NCBI RefSeq assembly: GCF_000022565.1
Contig: NC_012483.1
Location: 1,426,001 to 1,490,000 of the forward strand
Length of the DNA stretch: 64,000 nucleotides
DNA from: Acidobacterium capsulatum ATCC 51196
Lineage (GTDB): Bacteria; Acidobacteriota; Terriglobia; Terriglobales; Acidobacteriaceae
Reading direction: 5' to 3'
Of this stretch, positions 48,952-57,869 are shown in pieces; the stretch's first letter is position 1, and every line of letters begins with the position of its first letter. Under the pieces are notes generated by a model. The model saw only the letters and a list, made by a program, of their open reading frames with translations, had not been told where the DNA came from and searched no databases. The translations under genes were made by a program, and so were the position numbers.

Positions 48952-50598
48952 TCAGGCGATGGCGGCTTCTTCGGCCATCGTGAGGAATGCGGGTTCCGGC
49001 TTGAAGACGAACTCGGGGTAACCGAGCTGGCCCATTTCTGGCAGGTCGAGACCCGCGACTTCCGACTCGGCAGAGACGCGCTGGCCTACCGTGATGTCGA
49101 GAATCCAGTTGAGGACGAAGCTGAAGGTGAAGACGAAGCCGATCAGCGTCACGATGCCGACGAGCTGTGCGACGAGTTGGCCCGCATCGCCATAGAAGAG
49201 GCCGGTGACTGAGCCGTTGACGCCGTTCCATGCGCCGCCGTAATTGCTCTTGCCGTCAGCAAAGAGCCCGACAGAGAGAACGCCCCAGAGACCGCAGGTG
49301 CCGTGGACGGAGACCGCACCGACGGGATCGTCGACCTTGAGCTTGTTCTCAATGAAGGCCACGCTGATGCAGACCAGGACGCCGGCAATGAAGCCGATGA
49401 TGGCCGCGCTCACCGTGTTCACAAAGCCGCTCGGAGCCGTGATGGCCACCAGGCCTGCAAGCAGGCCGTTGGCGCCCATGCCGGCATCGGGCTTGCCCTT
49501 GAAGATCCACATGTAGAGGAGGGCTCCGAAGGTTCCGGTGCAGCCGGCGAGCATGGTGTCGACCGCGATGGTGCCGATACGCAGATTGCCTGCGGCCGAC
49601 GCGCCCAGCGTGCTGCCGGGGTTGAAGCCGAACCATCCGAAGGCAAGGATGAAGCAGCCGACCAGCACGGCCGAGATGTCATGGCCGATGATGGCGTTGC
49701 TTGAACCATCGCGATTAAACTTTCCGATGCGGGGGCCGAGGATAAGGGCAACGGCAAGAGCGGTAAGGCCACCGACGGCATGCACCACGCCGGAGCCGGC
49801 AAAGTCGCAATAGCCATGGCCGAGACCAAGGTTGGAACCGAGGGCCGAGAGCCAGCCGCCGCCCCATGCCCAGTTGCCGAACAGAGGATAAGTGAACGCA
49901 CCCATGAGCACGGACGAGACGCAGAAGGTGAGGAACTTCCAGCGTTCGGCGGCCGCGCCGGTGACGATGGTGAGGGCCGTATCCATGAAGACCATCTCGA
50001 AGAGGAAGATGACCATCACGCCCACATCATAAGTGTGGCCGGAGAGGAACATGCCCTGCGTTCCCCAAACTCCCCAGTGGGCGCCGAAGAGGGTGATCAT
50101 GTGCTCGGGAGCGAGCGTGGCGAGGCCGCCAAGATTGCCGTTGCCGGCGGCACCGCCCATTTGTATGGCGAAGCCTATGAGCCAGTAGGCGAAGAGCCCG
50201 CACGCATACACGGTGAAGTTCATCATGTAGGTGTGGTTGGCGTTTTTGACGCGGCAGAGACCCGCCTCGACCATGGCGAAGCCAGCCTGCATGAACATGA
50301 CGAGGAAGCCGGTGACGAGTGTCCAGACAAAGTTGATGGCGATTTTGTTCTGGCCGACCTGATTGGCGACATCGCCGGTGGTGACTCCGGCTTTAGCATT
50401 GGAGACCGGCACGTCATTGATGGTGCCGGTGAGCGTGCCGCCAGGGTCGCCCTGCGACATCTGGGTGGCAGTGGGGGCCGCGGCTGCGGCGGCTTTAAGA
50501 TCGGCGGCGGCCGATCCGGCCTGGGCGTGAGCCGTGTTGCCCAAGGCGAGCAGCAACGCGACTGCGCAAATCCAAACTCGATTGCGGAATTTCTTCAT
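48952..50598 (-). CDS. amtB: Ammonium transporter AmtB
   Basis: This 548-aa protein has a signal peptide (1-25, ending AHAQA) and an unusual Ala-rich N-terminal periplasmic extension (about 26-85). The Amt core follows, with FMQAGFAMVEAGL, NWAWGGGWLSALG, the first pore histidine H273 (CDFAGSGVVHAVGG), AFGWFGFNPGS and the second pore histidine H432 (SVHGTCGLWG). All key transport residues are present. No glnK/PII gene is adjacent, which is unusual. Confidence 0.93.
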   Translation of the reverse strand: MKKFRNRVWICAVALLLALGNTAHAQAGSAAADLKAAAAAAPTATQMSQGDPGGTLTGTINDVPVSNAKAGVTTGDVANQVGQNKIAINFVWTLVTGFLVMFMQAGFAMVEAGLCRVKNANHTYMMNFTVYACGLFAYWLIGFAIQMGGAAGNGNLGGLATLAPEHMITLFGAHWGVWGTQGMFLSGHTYDVGVMVIFLFEMVFMDTALTIVTGAAAERWKFLTFCVSSVLMGAFTYPLFGNWAWGGGWLSALGSNLGLGHGYCDFAGSGVVHAVGGLTALAVALILGPRIGKFNRDGSSNAIIGHDISAVLVGCFILAFGWFGFNPGSTLGASAAGNLRIGTIAVDTMLAGCTGTFGALLYMWIFKGKPDAGMGANGLLAGLVAITAPSGFVNTVSAAIIGFIAGVLVCISVAFIENKLKVDDPVGAVSVHGTCGLWGVLSVGLFADGKSNYGGAWNGVNGSVTGLFYGDAGQLVAQLVGIVTLIGFVFTFSFVLNWILDITVGQRVSAESEVAGLDLPEMGQLGYPEFVFKPEPAFLTMAEEAAIA

Positions 50599-50623
50599 TG
50601 GCTGGGCTCCGGTTTAAGAAAAG

Positions 50624-51013
50624 TTAGGCCTTCCAAATGGCGTTCTTGTTGCACGCCGCCGGCAGAATTCCGATCATGCCGACCAGCGAAATCGCGAGAC
50701 CCACGAGCGCGATGACCATGCGTCCGCCCACCGATGCGGTGAGGTGCAGGCCAAAGAGCGTGAGCAGCCAGCCGCCCGCGGTGACGACCGCTCCTACCAG
50801 CTTCATCACGGCAGGTTGCGCGCCCAGCGCAGGTTTGCCTTCCAGCGGTTTGAGCTTGAAGAACGTGAAGAACGACGCTGCCAGAACGACGAGCCCAATG
50901 ACCAGCGCAGCCTTGCCCACACCACTCGAAAAGGCTGCGATTCCGGCACACGTGGCCGTCAGCCCTCCAAGAAAGAGCCCTAACGACCGGCCCTGTGATT
51001 TGTTTGCCGCCAT
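50624..51013 (-). CDS. Small four-helix membrane protein
   Basis: This 129-aa protein has four hydrophobic segments and no recognised family. A loop (FKLKPLEGKPALGAQPAVMK) separates helices 2 and 3, and the C-terminus ends in ACNKNAIWKA. It lies 25 bp upstream of amtB in the same direction, so it is probably part of the same transcript. Its role is unknown. Confidence 0.6.
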   Translation of the reverse strand: MAANKSQGRSLGLFLGGLTATCAGIAAFSSGVGKAALVIGLVVLAASFFTFFKLKPLEGKPALGAQPAVMKLVGAVVTAGGWLLTLFGLHLTASVGGRMVIALVGLAISLVGMIGILPAACNKNAIWKA

Positions 51014-51116
51014 ATCCCTTCCTCCAGGAAGAATTGATTGAACTGCATGGGGTGATTCCCTGGCCCTGAGCGAGGAGAAAGCTCAGAGCCGGGGGCTGGC
51101 TTCCGCCCGGATGCGA

Positions 51117-51509
51117 TCAGCTCGCCCCGGGACCGGAAACAGGAACCGCAACGCGCCGGTGACGCCCGCTCCGGCCTTTTCTGACTGGCGTCTCAAGCGT
51201 GACTCGCTCTCGGGTGGCGCTCTTCTGCTCTTTGGCCACGGGAAGCGCGAGAAAGACGATGAACTGCAGAGCCGCCGTGAGCTCGACGACCAGCGGTACG
51301 CCGGTCTGCAGCCGGACCAGGATGAGAATCCCGACCATGGCAAACCACTGCCAGCGGGAGCGGCTGAGCCGCTCCACGCGATCGGTCAGACGGAACAGAT
51401 CGCGCGGGCGCTGAGCGATGTCCCGGATCTCCCCCGCTCTCGCCTTGAAGCAGGCGACAGCAAAGAAGCCGGAAACCAAGAGTTCGAGAAAGAGTGCCTG
51501 ATCCTTCAT
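51117..51509 (-). CDS. Small membrane-associated protein of unknown function
   Basis: This 130-aa protein has two hydrophobic stretches: ALFLELLVSGFFAVACF at the N-terminus and a central pair WFAMVGILILV...LQFIVFLALPVA. Basic N- and C-terminal regions follow. It lies between the porin gene and the four-helix membrane gene, co-directional. A RBS-like GGAGA precedes the ATG at 51509. Confidence 0.5.
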   Translation of the reverse strand: MKDQALFLELLVSGFFAVACFKARAGEIRDIAQRPRDLFRLTDRVERLSRSRWQWFAMVGILILVRLQTGVPLVVELTAALQFIVFLALPVAKEQKSATRERVTLETPVRKGRSGRHRRVAVPVSGPGAS

Positions 51510-51539
51510 GGGTATCTCCGTTCGAGGTTTGCCGCCGCG

Positions 51540-52709
51540 TTACCGCTTCGGACCAAAGAAAGCGATGAAAGCCACGGTCAGCGTGGATTGCGCGTCGACC
51601 ATTCCGGTATCTCCCTTGTGGAAGAAAGGCTGATCAGACCAGTCGCGCCGGTACTCCACGCGGGTGAGCGCGCCTGCGTTCCACTTGTACTCATAAGTCG
51701 CGGTGACCTCTTTGAGCTGCTGCGTGGTGCCGGTGGAGTAGCCCTCGCTGTCATTGAAAAATTCACCACGAAACGAGAGCGCCTGCTTGGGCAGGAACTG
51801 CTCGTGCAGATCGCCGGCGAAGCCCTGCCAGTGCGCCGAAGACTCAGGCGTTGCGCCGGAGGCATCGGTGTGATTCTGGCCGTAGTCGTAGTTGAGATAA
51901 GCACTGAACTTGGGCGTAGGCGTGAGATTGAGCGTGGTGTCAATCAGGTTGCGGTAGGCCTTCTGTGTGTCGGTATTCTGCGGGCCGACGTAGTAGTTGA
52001 GCGCCCAGTTGTACTTGGGCTTGGTGTAGAGGCTGGTGAGGCCGACGGTGACGCCGCCGTTGTTGGCCACGACATTGTTCCAGCCGTTGACGACCTGCAC
52101 GCCGGCGGTCCAGGACTTGGTGACGGGCGTGGAGGTGCGGATGCCGAAGTGATAGTAAGGAATGGCCCAGGCAAAGAGGATGGAACGCGAGTAGTTCCAG
52201 TCATTCATCGCCTCGATGACTTCAGCGCCGGCGGAGGTTACAAACTGGCCGAAGTCAAGCTCAGTGCCGTGCCACTTGGGAGGAGTGGCGCTGATGTAGG
52301 CCTGCTCAATGTAGCTGTCGGTGTTCTTGTCGGTGCTGGGGTGCATGATGTCATTGGCGCGGCCGAAGATGAGATCCACATGCACGCCGACCGGATCAGG
52401 ATTGTGGTTGATGGTGAGCTTGGCCATCGCCAGGTTGAACTGATCGGTCTTGTCGTTGAAGTTGTACAGGTCGTTGACCTGTCCGTTGGCGGCATTGCTT
52501 GGGCGGTTGGCGTTGTAGCTGTAGTAGCCGTCGACCAGGCCACTGAAGTCGAGCGAACCGACACTCCATACTGAGGGCGCGGGAGCAGGTGCGGGTGCAG
52601 GTGATGGGGCGGCTGCAGGTGCCGGTGCACTCTGAGTCTGTGCAAAGGCTGCAACGCTGCAGCAAAGAAGAACTCCGAACAATCCACGTGAAACAGGTTT
52701 GATTTTCAA
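51540..52709 (-). CDS. Outer-membrane porin, OmpL/BBP2-like
   Basis: This 389-aa beta-barrel has a signal peptide (about 1-24, ending AAFAQ), a Pro/Ala-rich linker (about 25-48) and amphipathic strands to a final aromatic region (FIAFFGPKR). Pattern LDFSGLVDGYYSYNANRPS and the two-strand TKLTINHNPDP-like segment (here AKLTINHNPDPVG) resemble the putative OmpL-like porin family. I chose the TTG at 52709 because GGAGG lies 9 nt upstream and the signal peptide then starts at once; the ATG at 52763 is the alternative. It heads the leftward nitrogen cluster, so it may pass ammonium or amino compounds. Confidence 0.75.
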   Translation of the reverse strand: MKIKPVSRGLFGVLLCCSVAAFAQTQSAPAPAAAPSPAPAPAPAPSVWSVGSLDFSGLVDGYYSYNANRPSNAANGQVNDLYNFNDKTDQFNLAMAKLTINHNPDPVGVHVDLIFGRANDIMHPSTDKNTDSYIEQAYISATPPKWHGTELDFGQFVTSAGAEVIEAMNDWNYSRSILFAWAIPYYHFGIRTSTPVTKSWTAGVQVVNGWNNVVANNGGVTVGLTSLYTKPKYNWALNYYVGPQNTDTQKAYRNLIDTTLNLTPTPKFSAYLNYDYGQNHTDASGATPESSAHWQGFAGDLHEQFLPKQALSFRGEFFNDSEGYSTGTTQQLKEVTATYEYKWNAGALTRVEYRRDWSDQPFFHKGDTGMVDAQSTLTVAFIAFFGPKR

Positions 52710-52965
52710 GACGCGGTTCCTCCATCCAAAAATGTGTACTGCTGACTGCATCGACACATCCAACGAGGCTTAATAGGTACAGCTCCAGCGGAACCCTCCT
52801 CCCGGGGCCCTGAAACGTTGCCTCTGTAAAAACTGCTTGCGTTCTGGATGGACCTAGGAACTCATGTTGGTCATGAGGAATTCATAAAGAACTTACATAA
52901 AGGGCATAAGAATCCACCAAGGCCGGGCGGGGGGTATTGATTAGAAAGATAAGAGCAAAAAGCAA

Positions 52966-52987
52966 CGGGGTGGCCGAAGCCACCCCG
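52966..52987 (-). terminator. Terminator of TonB receptor 1
   Basis: CGGGGTGGC (52966-52974) pairs with GCCACCCCG (52979-52987) around a CGAA tetraloop; on the minus strand five T residues follow after a short gap. It lies 21 bp after the receptor stop. Confidence 0.75.
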
Positions 52988-53008
52988 CAGATAAGAGTTG
53001 ATGCCGAG

Positions 53009-56000
53009 TTAGAAGCTGAACTTAACCTCAACTTCAGAGATGCGGCGGCCAATCTTGATGTTGGTCGTTCCGAACACGTTCGCATTGCTGTTCGTCGCGC
53101 TTGCCAGCGCATTCGGGAGCGACTGATAGAAGGTATTGGAGTTGGTTGAGTTGAAGTTGGTGTAGTTGAGAATCAGATTATTCGGCTCAACGTTCGTGTC
53201 CAACGTGGAGTTGGCATGGTTGAGGAAGTTGAAGGCCGTGTAACGGACCAGGATGCTCCGGCTGCCACCAAGACCGAAACTCTTCTGCAGCGAGAGATCC
53301 GTGTCAAAGAAGGCAGGTCCGGCGACCTCATGGAACTGATAGGGCCCCTGCTGTCCAACCTGGGTTGGAAGGCTGAAGCAGGAGTTGTTGATGTAGACGT
53401 GCGAACCATGCGTTGCGGCCGGATTACACGTTACCTGCGGCATGAGATAGACATCCGGGGTACCCAGCAGTTCCTGCGCGCTGACCGGAATGTTGGCTTT
53501 GTAGCCGTTGTACAAAATGTTCAACGAACCCGTGGTGCCGAAATCAGGGTTCCAGCTTGCCTGGAGAGGCGATCCGCTCTGCGCCGTGGTGATGCCAGAG
53601 ATCATCCACTGATTGGCGAGACCGGCCAGCAACCGCTGATGGAAGATCTTGCCCACCGTGTATGCATAGGTGGCGTTGAAGGCATTCCGGCGATCAAAGG
53701 CCTCTGGACCGTAGTTTGAGCGCAGATCGAACGGAGTTCCCGGGGTGCCGTTGTTGGAAGCACCCCATACGCCCAGAGCCTTGGACCAGGTGTAGTTGAT
53801 GCCAAAGGTCAGCGGCCCTTGCTGCTTGTTCCACGTGACCTGCAGGGAGTTGTAGTTCGCGTAGAGCCGGTGGCTTGCGATGTTGAGCGCGTTGTAATCA
53901 GGGAACGGACGGAAGTCATCCACCTGCTGCTGGCTCAATCCGCTGATTGCCGTGCAGGTGCTGCTGCTGCTGCCGGGCGGGCAGGCGAGAGGATAGGTCT
54001 GGCCAGTGATTGGGTCGGCCTTGTAAAGGCCACCAATCGGGATGGCGTTGATGTTGTCAGTGGTGACAGGCTGCGTCGAACCATTGTCGAGCAGATGCCG
54101 CGAGATGTTGCCGATGTATGCGATCTGAAGCAGGGAGTGCCAGATTGTCCGCTGATCGAGATCCACGTTGTAGGTATAGATCTGCGGCTGCAGATCGTCA
54201 CCCATCTTGAAGCCGGAGACGCTGGTGGTTGGGGTGAAGCCCGAGCCGGTGACGGCATTCTTCGCCAGCTCAGGTACTGCCTGCTGGTAGAGGAACGGGC
54301 CGGTGAGCTGAATGGTGCGCTGCCCCACGGCTTCGCTCGCCGGTGTCTCAACATCATTTGCGGAGTCGTGCGAGGTGTAGAGGCCGAAGCCGGCGCGCAG
54401 CACCGTCTGGCCGTTGTGACGCATATCCCAGGCAAAGCCTACGCGCGGTTCAATGAAAGGAGCATGCGCGTTGATGCCTGAGGCGGGAATGCTCTTATCG
54501 ATTCCGTGCCAGAGGAAGCCGGGCAGGCTGGGATTCTGACCCGTGGTGTAGGTGGAGGGATCCCACACAGGGATGCCGATGCCGTGGGCATCGCTCCAGG
54601 GAGCCAGATCATCAATGCGGACGCCATACTGCAGTGTGATGTAGGGCGTGACACGGTAATGATCCTGAACGTAACCGGCAATGTTCCAGAAATAGATATT
54701 GGGAGCCGGGTCCAGATTGGTTTGCGAGTACTGGAAGACACCACCTTCGAGGAAGTCGGCAAGATAGTTGCCGCCGTTCCCGCTACCCTGAGCACCGGTG
54801 GAATATTCGGTGGTGCCATTGGGCGCGTCGTTATAGGTGCTGCCGATGTAATACATGTCAATCGCGCCGTTTGTAGCAACGAAGGGCGTGGCCTGGTGAT
54901 TGTTGGTGAGACCGATATAGATGCCACCGCGCAGGGTGTGACGGCCCAGCACCTTGGTGATGTCGTCTTCTCCGTAACGATCCCACTTCTTGGCGTAAAT
55001 ACCGCCAAAGCTGGTATCCGGATAAAGGTTTACAGGCAGACCGTTGTAGCCGTAATCCTGGAACTCGGGAATGACTTTGGACCCATTGTTAAAGATGCCA
55101 GAAAAATTCCACTGTCCATTCAGCGTCAAAGCGGCCGGGTCTTTCAGAACGTAATCCTGGTCGAAATAAGCACCGGACAGACTGAGTTGGTTGGTCATGG
55201 TGGGGCTGAGGATGGTGGTCAGATTGAGCGTGCCGATCTCGGAGTTGAGATCTGCCAGCATGCCGCCACCCGGAGTGTTGGTGCCGCCCGTCGGGCCATG
55301 TGGAGAGTAGTAGGGCACCTGGGGAACGCCTTCCTTACCGCGTTCGGTGCTGTACATGACAAACAACCGGTTGTTTTGATTAATCTGGTCGTCGATGCGG
55401 ATCTGGCCCTGCCAATTGTCATTGTCGATCAGGTTGGTGTGCGCATAGTTGTAGCCCTGCGTGACCGTAGCCTGGTTCGGCAATGGAAGAGTATTAATCA
55501 GCGCCTGCTGCGTGGCATTGAGGTTGGAGCCCAGCTGTCCATTGGCCAGAGGAGTTCCGTCAAGGCCGGTCGCCGGAACGCGGGCGAGGTTTGCATAGGA
55601 ACTATTGCTCGCGAGCGGCCCCAGGTACTGATTGAGCTGTGCCTGACTGAAATCGCCGTTGCGCATGGCTGCGGTGGGAACCAGGGCCGTGACGATCGCG
55701 CTACCAGCGTTGCCGTAGGCATACTCGTTCTTCTGGAAGTAGCCTTCAAGACCGGCGAAGAACGTGAGGTGCCGGTTGTGATTGAAGTCCAGATGCGGCA
55801 GCAGGACGGGACCGCTGATGGCAAAGCCGGGATAGATTTCGCGGTCTGGCGGAGCGGACTGATGATCAAACTTAGAAAGCCAGTCCACCGAATTCATCTG
55901 ATAGGTGCGCCCATAGGTGTATACATCGCCGTGGAACTCGCGCGTGCCAGACTTGCCAACAGCATTGATGATCACCGGGCCGCCGACGTTATCCGCTGTG

Positions 56001-56740
56001 GCGCCCGAGGTGTCCACCTTCACTTCAGCGACCTGATCATAGTTGATGTTCTGCAGGCTGCCGCCGTAGTTGCCGGGGTCTGTAATGTCGATGCCGTCAT
56101 ACAGTTCTTCAATCGCGCTGCTGATGGTGCCTTCAGCAGAATAGGAACCGTAGCCGCCGGCCACGGAGACCTGGGCCGGATCACTCACCGGGGTATTGGT
56201 GACGCTGTTGTTGCCGGTCGAGAGCGAGAAGCCGGGCAGAATTTTCAACAGTTCCGTAACGTCGCGGCCTTCGACGGCGAGGTGCTTGATGTCCTGCGCA
56301 GAGATGAGGGTGCTGGCGGAGCCGGAATCCAGGGTGATTTCATTGGCCGCGGTTTTGACCACGACGGTTTGCGTCGTGGAGCCGGGCTGCAGAATGAGCT
56401 CGTGCAGGTTGCGCGAGTCGCCTGGATCGAGGTGGATTCCGCCAACCTTATCGACCTGAAAGCCGGACATCTGCACGGACAACGTAAAGTTGGCCGAGGG
56501 CAGATCGACGAAGGTGAAGTCGCCGGTTCCGTTGGACTTGGTGGTGCGCACGTCGCCGGTGGCCACGTTGGTCAACTTGACCGTCGCACCGGGAAGAACG
56601 GCGTGCGTGGGATCGACCACGGTGCCGCTGAGGGTAGCATTGTTGGCTTGTGCAAGGAGCATGTGCGGCGCCGCGCAGACGGCCGCAGACGCGACGGCAA
56701 GCCGCAAGTAGCGGCCCCATCGCCCGTTTTTGGGTTCCAT
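53009..56740 (-). CDS. Oar-like TonB-dependent outer-membrane receptor 1
   Basis: This 1,243-aa protein has a signal peptide (about 1-31, ending LLAQ), a carboxypeptidase-regulatory-like beta-sandwich (about 33-110, ATLSGTVVDPTHAVLPGATVKLTN), a TonB plug (about 135-270) and a long barrel with a terminal phenylalanine (VEVKFSF). These large receptors are typical of Acidobacteriota and import large or scarce substrates, often glycans. No partner lipoprotein or enzyme is adjacent. It is divergent from an OmpR-type two-component pair, which may control it. Confidence 0.9.
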   Translation of the reverse strand: MEPKNGRWGRYLRLAVASAAVCAAPHMLLAQANNATLSGTVVDPTHAVLPGATVKLTNVATGDVRTTKSNGTGDFTFVDLPSANFTLSVQMSGFQVDKVGGIHLDPGDSRNLHELILQPGSTTQTVVVKTAANEITLDSGSASTLISAQDIKHLAVEGRDVTELLKILPGFSLSTGNNSVTNTPVSDPAQVSVAGGYGSYSAEGTISSAIEELYDGIDITDPGNYGGSLQNINYDQVAEVKVDTSGATADNVGGPVIINAVGKSGTREFHGDVYTYGRTYQMNSVDWLSKFDHQSAPPDREIYPGFAISGPVLLPHLDFNHNRHLTFFAGLEGYFQKNEYAYGNAGSAIVTALVPTAAMRNGDFSQAQLNQYLGPLASNSSYANLARVPATGLDGTPLANGQLGSNLNATQQALINTLPLPNQATVTQGYNYAHTNLIDNDNWQGQIRIDDQINQNNRLFVMYSTERGKEGVPQVPYYSPHGPTGGTNTPGGGMLADLNSEIGTLNLTTILSPTMTNQLSLSGAYFDQDYVLKDPAALTLNGQWNFSGIFNNGSKVIPEFQDYGYNGLPVNLYPDTSFGGIYAKKWDRYGEDDITKVLGRHTLRGGIYIGLTNNHQATPFVATNGAIDMYYIGSTYNDAPNGTTEYSTGAQGSGNGGNYLADFLEGGVFQYSQTNLDPAPNIYFWNIAGYVQDHYRVTPYITLQYGVRIDDLAPWSDAHGIGIPVWDPSTYTTGQNPSLPGFLWHGIDKSIPASGINAHAPFIEPRVGFAWDMRHNGQTVLRAGFGLYTSHDSANDVETPASEAVGQRTIQLTGPFLYQQAVPELAKNAVTGSGFTPTTSVSGFKMGDDLQPQIYTYNVDLDQRTIWHSLLQIAYIGNISRHLLDNGSTQPVTTDNINAIPIGGLYKADPITGQTYPLACPPGSSSSTCTAISGLSQQQVDDFRPFPDYNALNIASHRLYANYNSLQVTWNKQQGPLTFGINYTWSKALGVWGASNNGTPGTPFDLRSNYGPEAFDRRNAFNATYAYTVGKIFHQRLLAGLANQWMISGITTAQSGSPLQASWNPDFGTTGSLNILYNGYKANIPVSAQELLGTPDVYLMPQVTCNPAATHGSHVYINNSCFSLPTQVGQQGPYQFHEVAGPAFFDTDLSLQKSFGLGGSRSILVRYTAFNFLNHANSTLDTNVEPNNLILNYTNFNSTNSNTFYQSLPNALASATNSNANVFGTTNIKIGRRISEVEVKFSF

Positions 56741-56811
56741 TGTTGACTGCCTCCTGAAGATTTACCTGTGTCAAAAAGTGATGCAAATAAAACCGTTAAC
56801 TAACTGTTTAC

Positions 56812-56819
56812 AATCGATT
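56812..56819. promoter_or_regulatory. Possible LacI-type half-palindrome upstream of receptor 1
   Basis: AATCGATT is palindromic about a central CG, as are many LacI-family operators. It lies about 72-79 bp upstream of the receptor start. Eight bases alone could occur by chance. Confidence 0.25.
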
Positions 56820-57134
56820 ACCGTATAGCATTCAGCCACAGCGGGAAAACTATTGTCAAGTGGGCAAAGCGATTTTCCTAACGAGTTATACCGCTTTACC
56901 ATGCCAGCAAAAGGCCGAAGCAGCGTCCTTTTTACTGGCCATAGCTATTGGATTCTGAGTTAACGTTTAAGGCATTCGTTTGCCCGGCACGGGATACGTT
57001 TTCCGCCTCTTTTGAGAGATCGGAAAGAACAGGAAAACTATTAGCAATATCATAAAAACGCGCAGGGTGCGGTGACCCGACCGGGACTCCTGAGATCCGG
57101 CGTCGCCAACCGGGCACGCCGCAGAATCGATTTT

Positions 57135-57165
57135 TTGTGACCGCACCTTAACACCCCTGTCACAA
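57135..57165 (+). promoter_or_regulatory. Inverted repeat upstream of the two-component operon
   Basis: TTGTGAC (57135-57141) and GTCACAA (57159-57165) are perfect inverted repeats 17 bp apart, 30-60 bp upstream of the start. A second pair, CCGGTA/TACCGG (about 57170-57192), touches the start codon region. They may be regulator binding sites. Confidence 0.4.
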
Positions 57166-57194
57166 CCGGCCGGTAGCATGACGGCTTACCGGAT

Positions 57195-57869
57195 ATGAAC
57201 GTTCTGCTCATTGAAGATGACCGGCGCATTGCCCAACTGGTGGAGCGCGGGCTCAGGGAAGACGGCCATCGCGTTTCAGTGACGCATGACGGAGCCGACG
57301 GAGCACGGCGCATGCTCTCGGGCGAATTTGATGCGGCGCTGCTCGATATCCTTCTGCCCGGAATGAGCGGCCTGGAAGTGCTGGAACGGGTGCGCGCGCA
57401 ACATTGCAAGACTCCGATTCTGATGCTGACGGCCGTGGATGCCGTGCCGAAGGTGCTGGAGGCATTTGACCTGGGCGCGGACGACTACCTGGTAAAGCCA
57501 TTTCTGCTGGAGATTCTGCTGGCACGAGTGGGCGCCATTGCGCGCCGCGTGCAGCCCCAGGCACCGCAAATGCTGCATGCCGGCGGGCTCACCCTGGACC
57601 GCCAGCGCCGCGTGGTGGCACGCGACGGACGCCAGATTGCTCTGACGCGCAAGCAGGTCGATCTGCTGGAAGTGCTGATGCGGCGCAGCGGACTGGTGAC
57701 GTCGCGGGAAGAACTGATTGAGGCGGGATGGGGAAGCGCCTCGGCCGTAAAAGAAAATACCCTTGACGTCTATATTCATAGCCTGCGCACCAAACTGGGC
57801 GACCGCTCAGAGAATCGCCCGCTGATTCGCACGATTCACGGCACGGGCTATACGTTTGTGGCGGATTGA
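57195..57869 (+). CDS. OmpR-family response regulator
   Basis: This 224-aa protein has a receiver domain (about 1-112) with the acidic pair EDD (7-9), phospho-acceptor D51 (LLDILLPG) and Lys in VKPF (about 100), then a winged-helix domain (about 128-222, ALTRKQVDLLEVLMRRSGLV and RTIHGTGYTFVAD). The type is close to CusR/QseB. It overlaps the kinase start (TGATG). It is divergent from TonB receptor 1. Confidence 0.9.
   Translation: MNVLLIEDDRRIAQLVERGLREDGHRVSVTHDGADGARRMLSGEFDAALLDILLPGMSGLEVLERVRAQHCKTPILMLTAVDAVPKVLEAFDLGADDYLVKPFLLEILLARVGAIARRVQPQAPQMLHAGGLTLDRQRRVVARDGRQIALTRKQVDLLEVLMRRSGLVTSREELIEAGWGSASAVKENTLDVYIHSLRTKLGDRSENRPLIRTIHGTGYTFVAD

Larger units (their letters stand above)
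56741..57194. other. Divergent gap between TonB receptor 1 and the two-component pair
   Basis: 454 bp. An AATCGATT dyad (56812-56819) lies near the receptor start and inverted repeats lie near the regulator start. No gene was seen; a 60-codon leftward frame is not convincing. Confidence 0.5.

Noticed and set aside
47932-49212. Rightward 426-codon frame spanning the antiporter and TPR genes
   Set aside because: Antisense to two genes with clear families or repeats.
54506-56746. Rightward 746-codon open frame over TonB receptor 1
   Set aside because: Entirely antisense to the receptor, with no recognisable motif or ribosome site.
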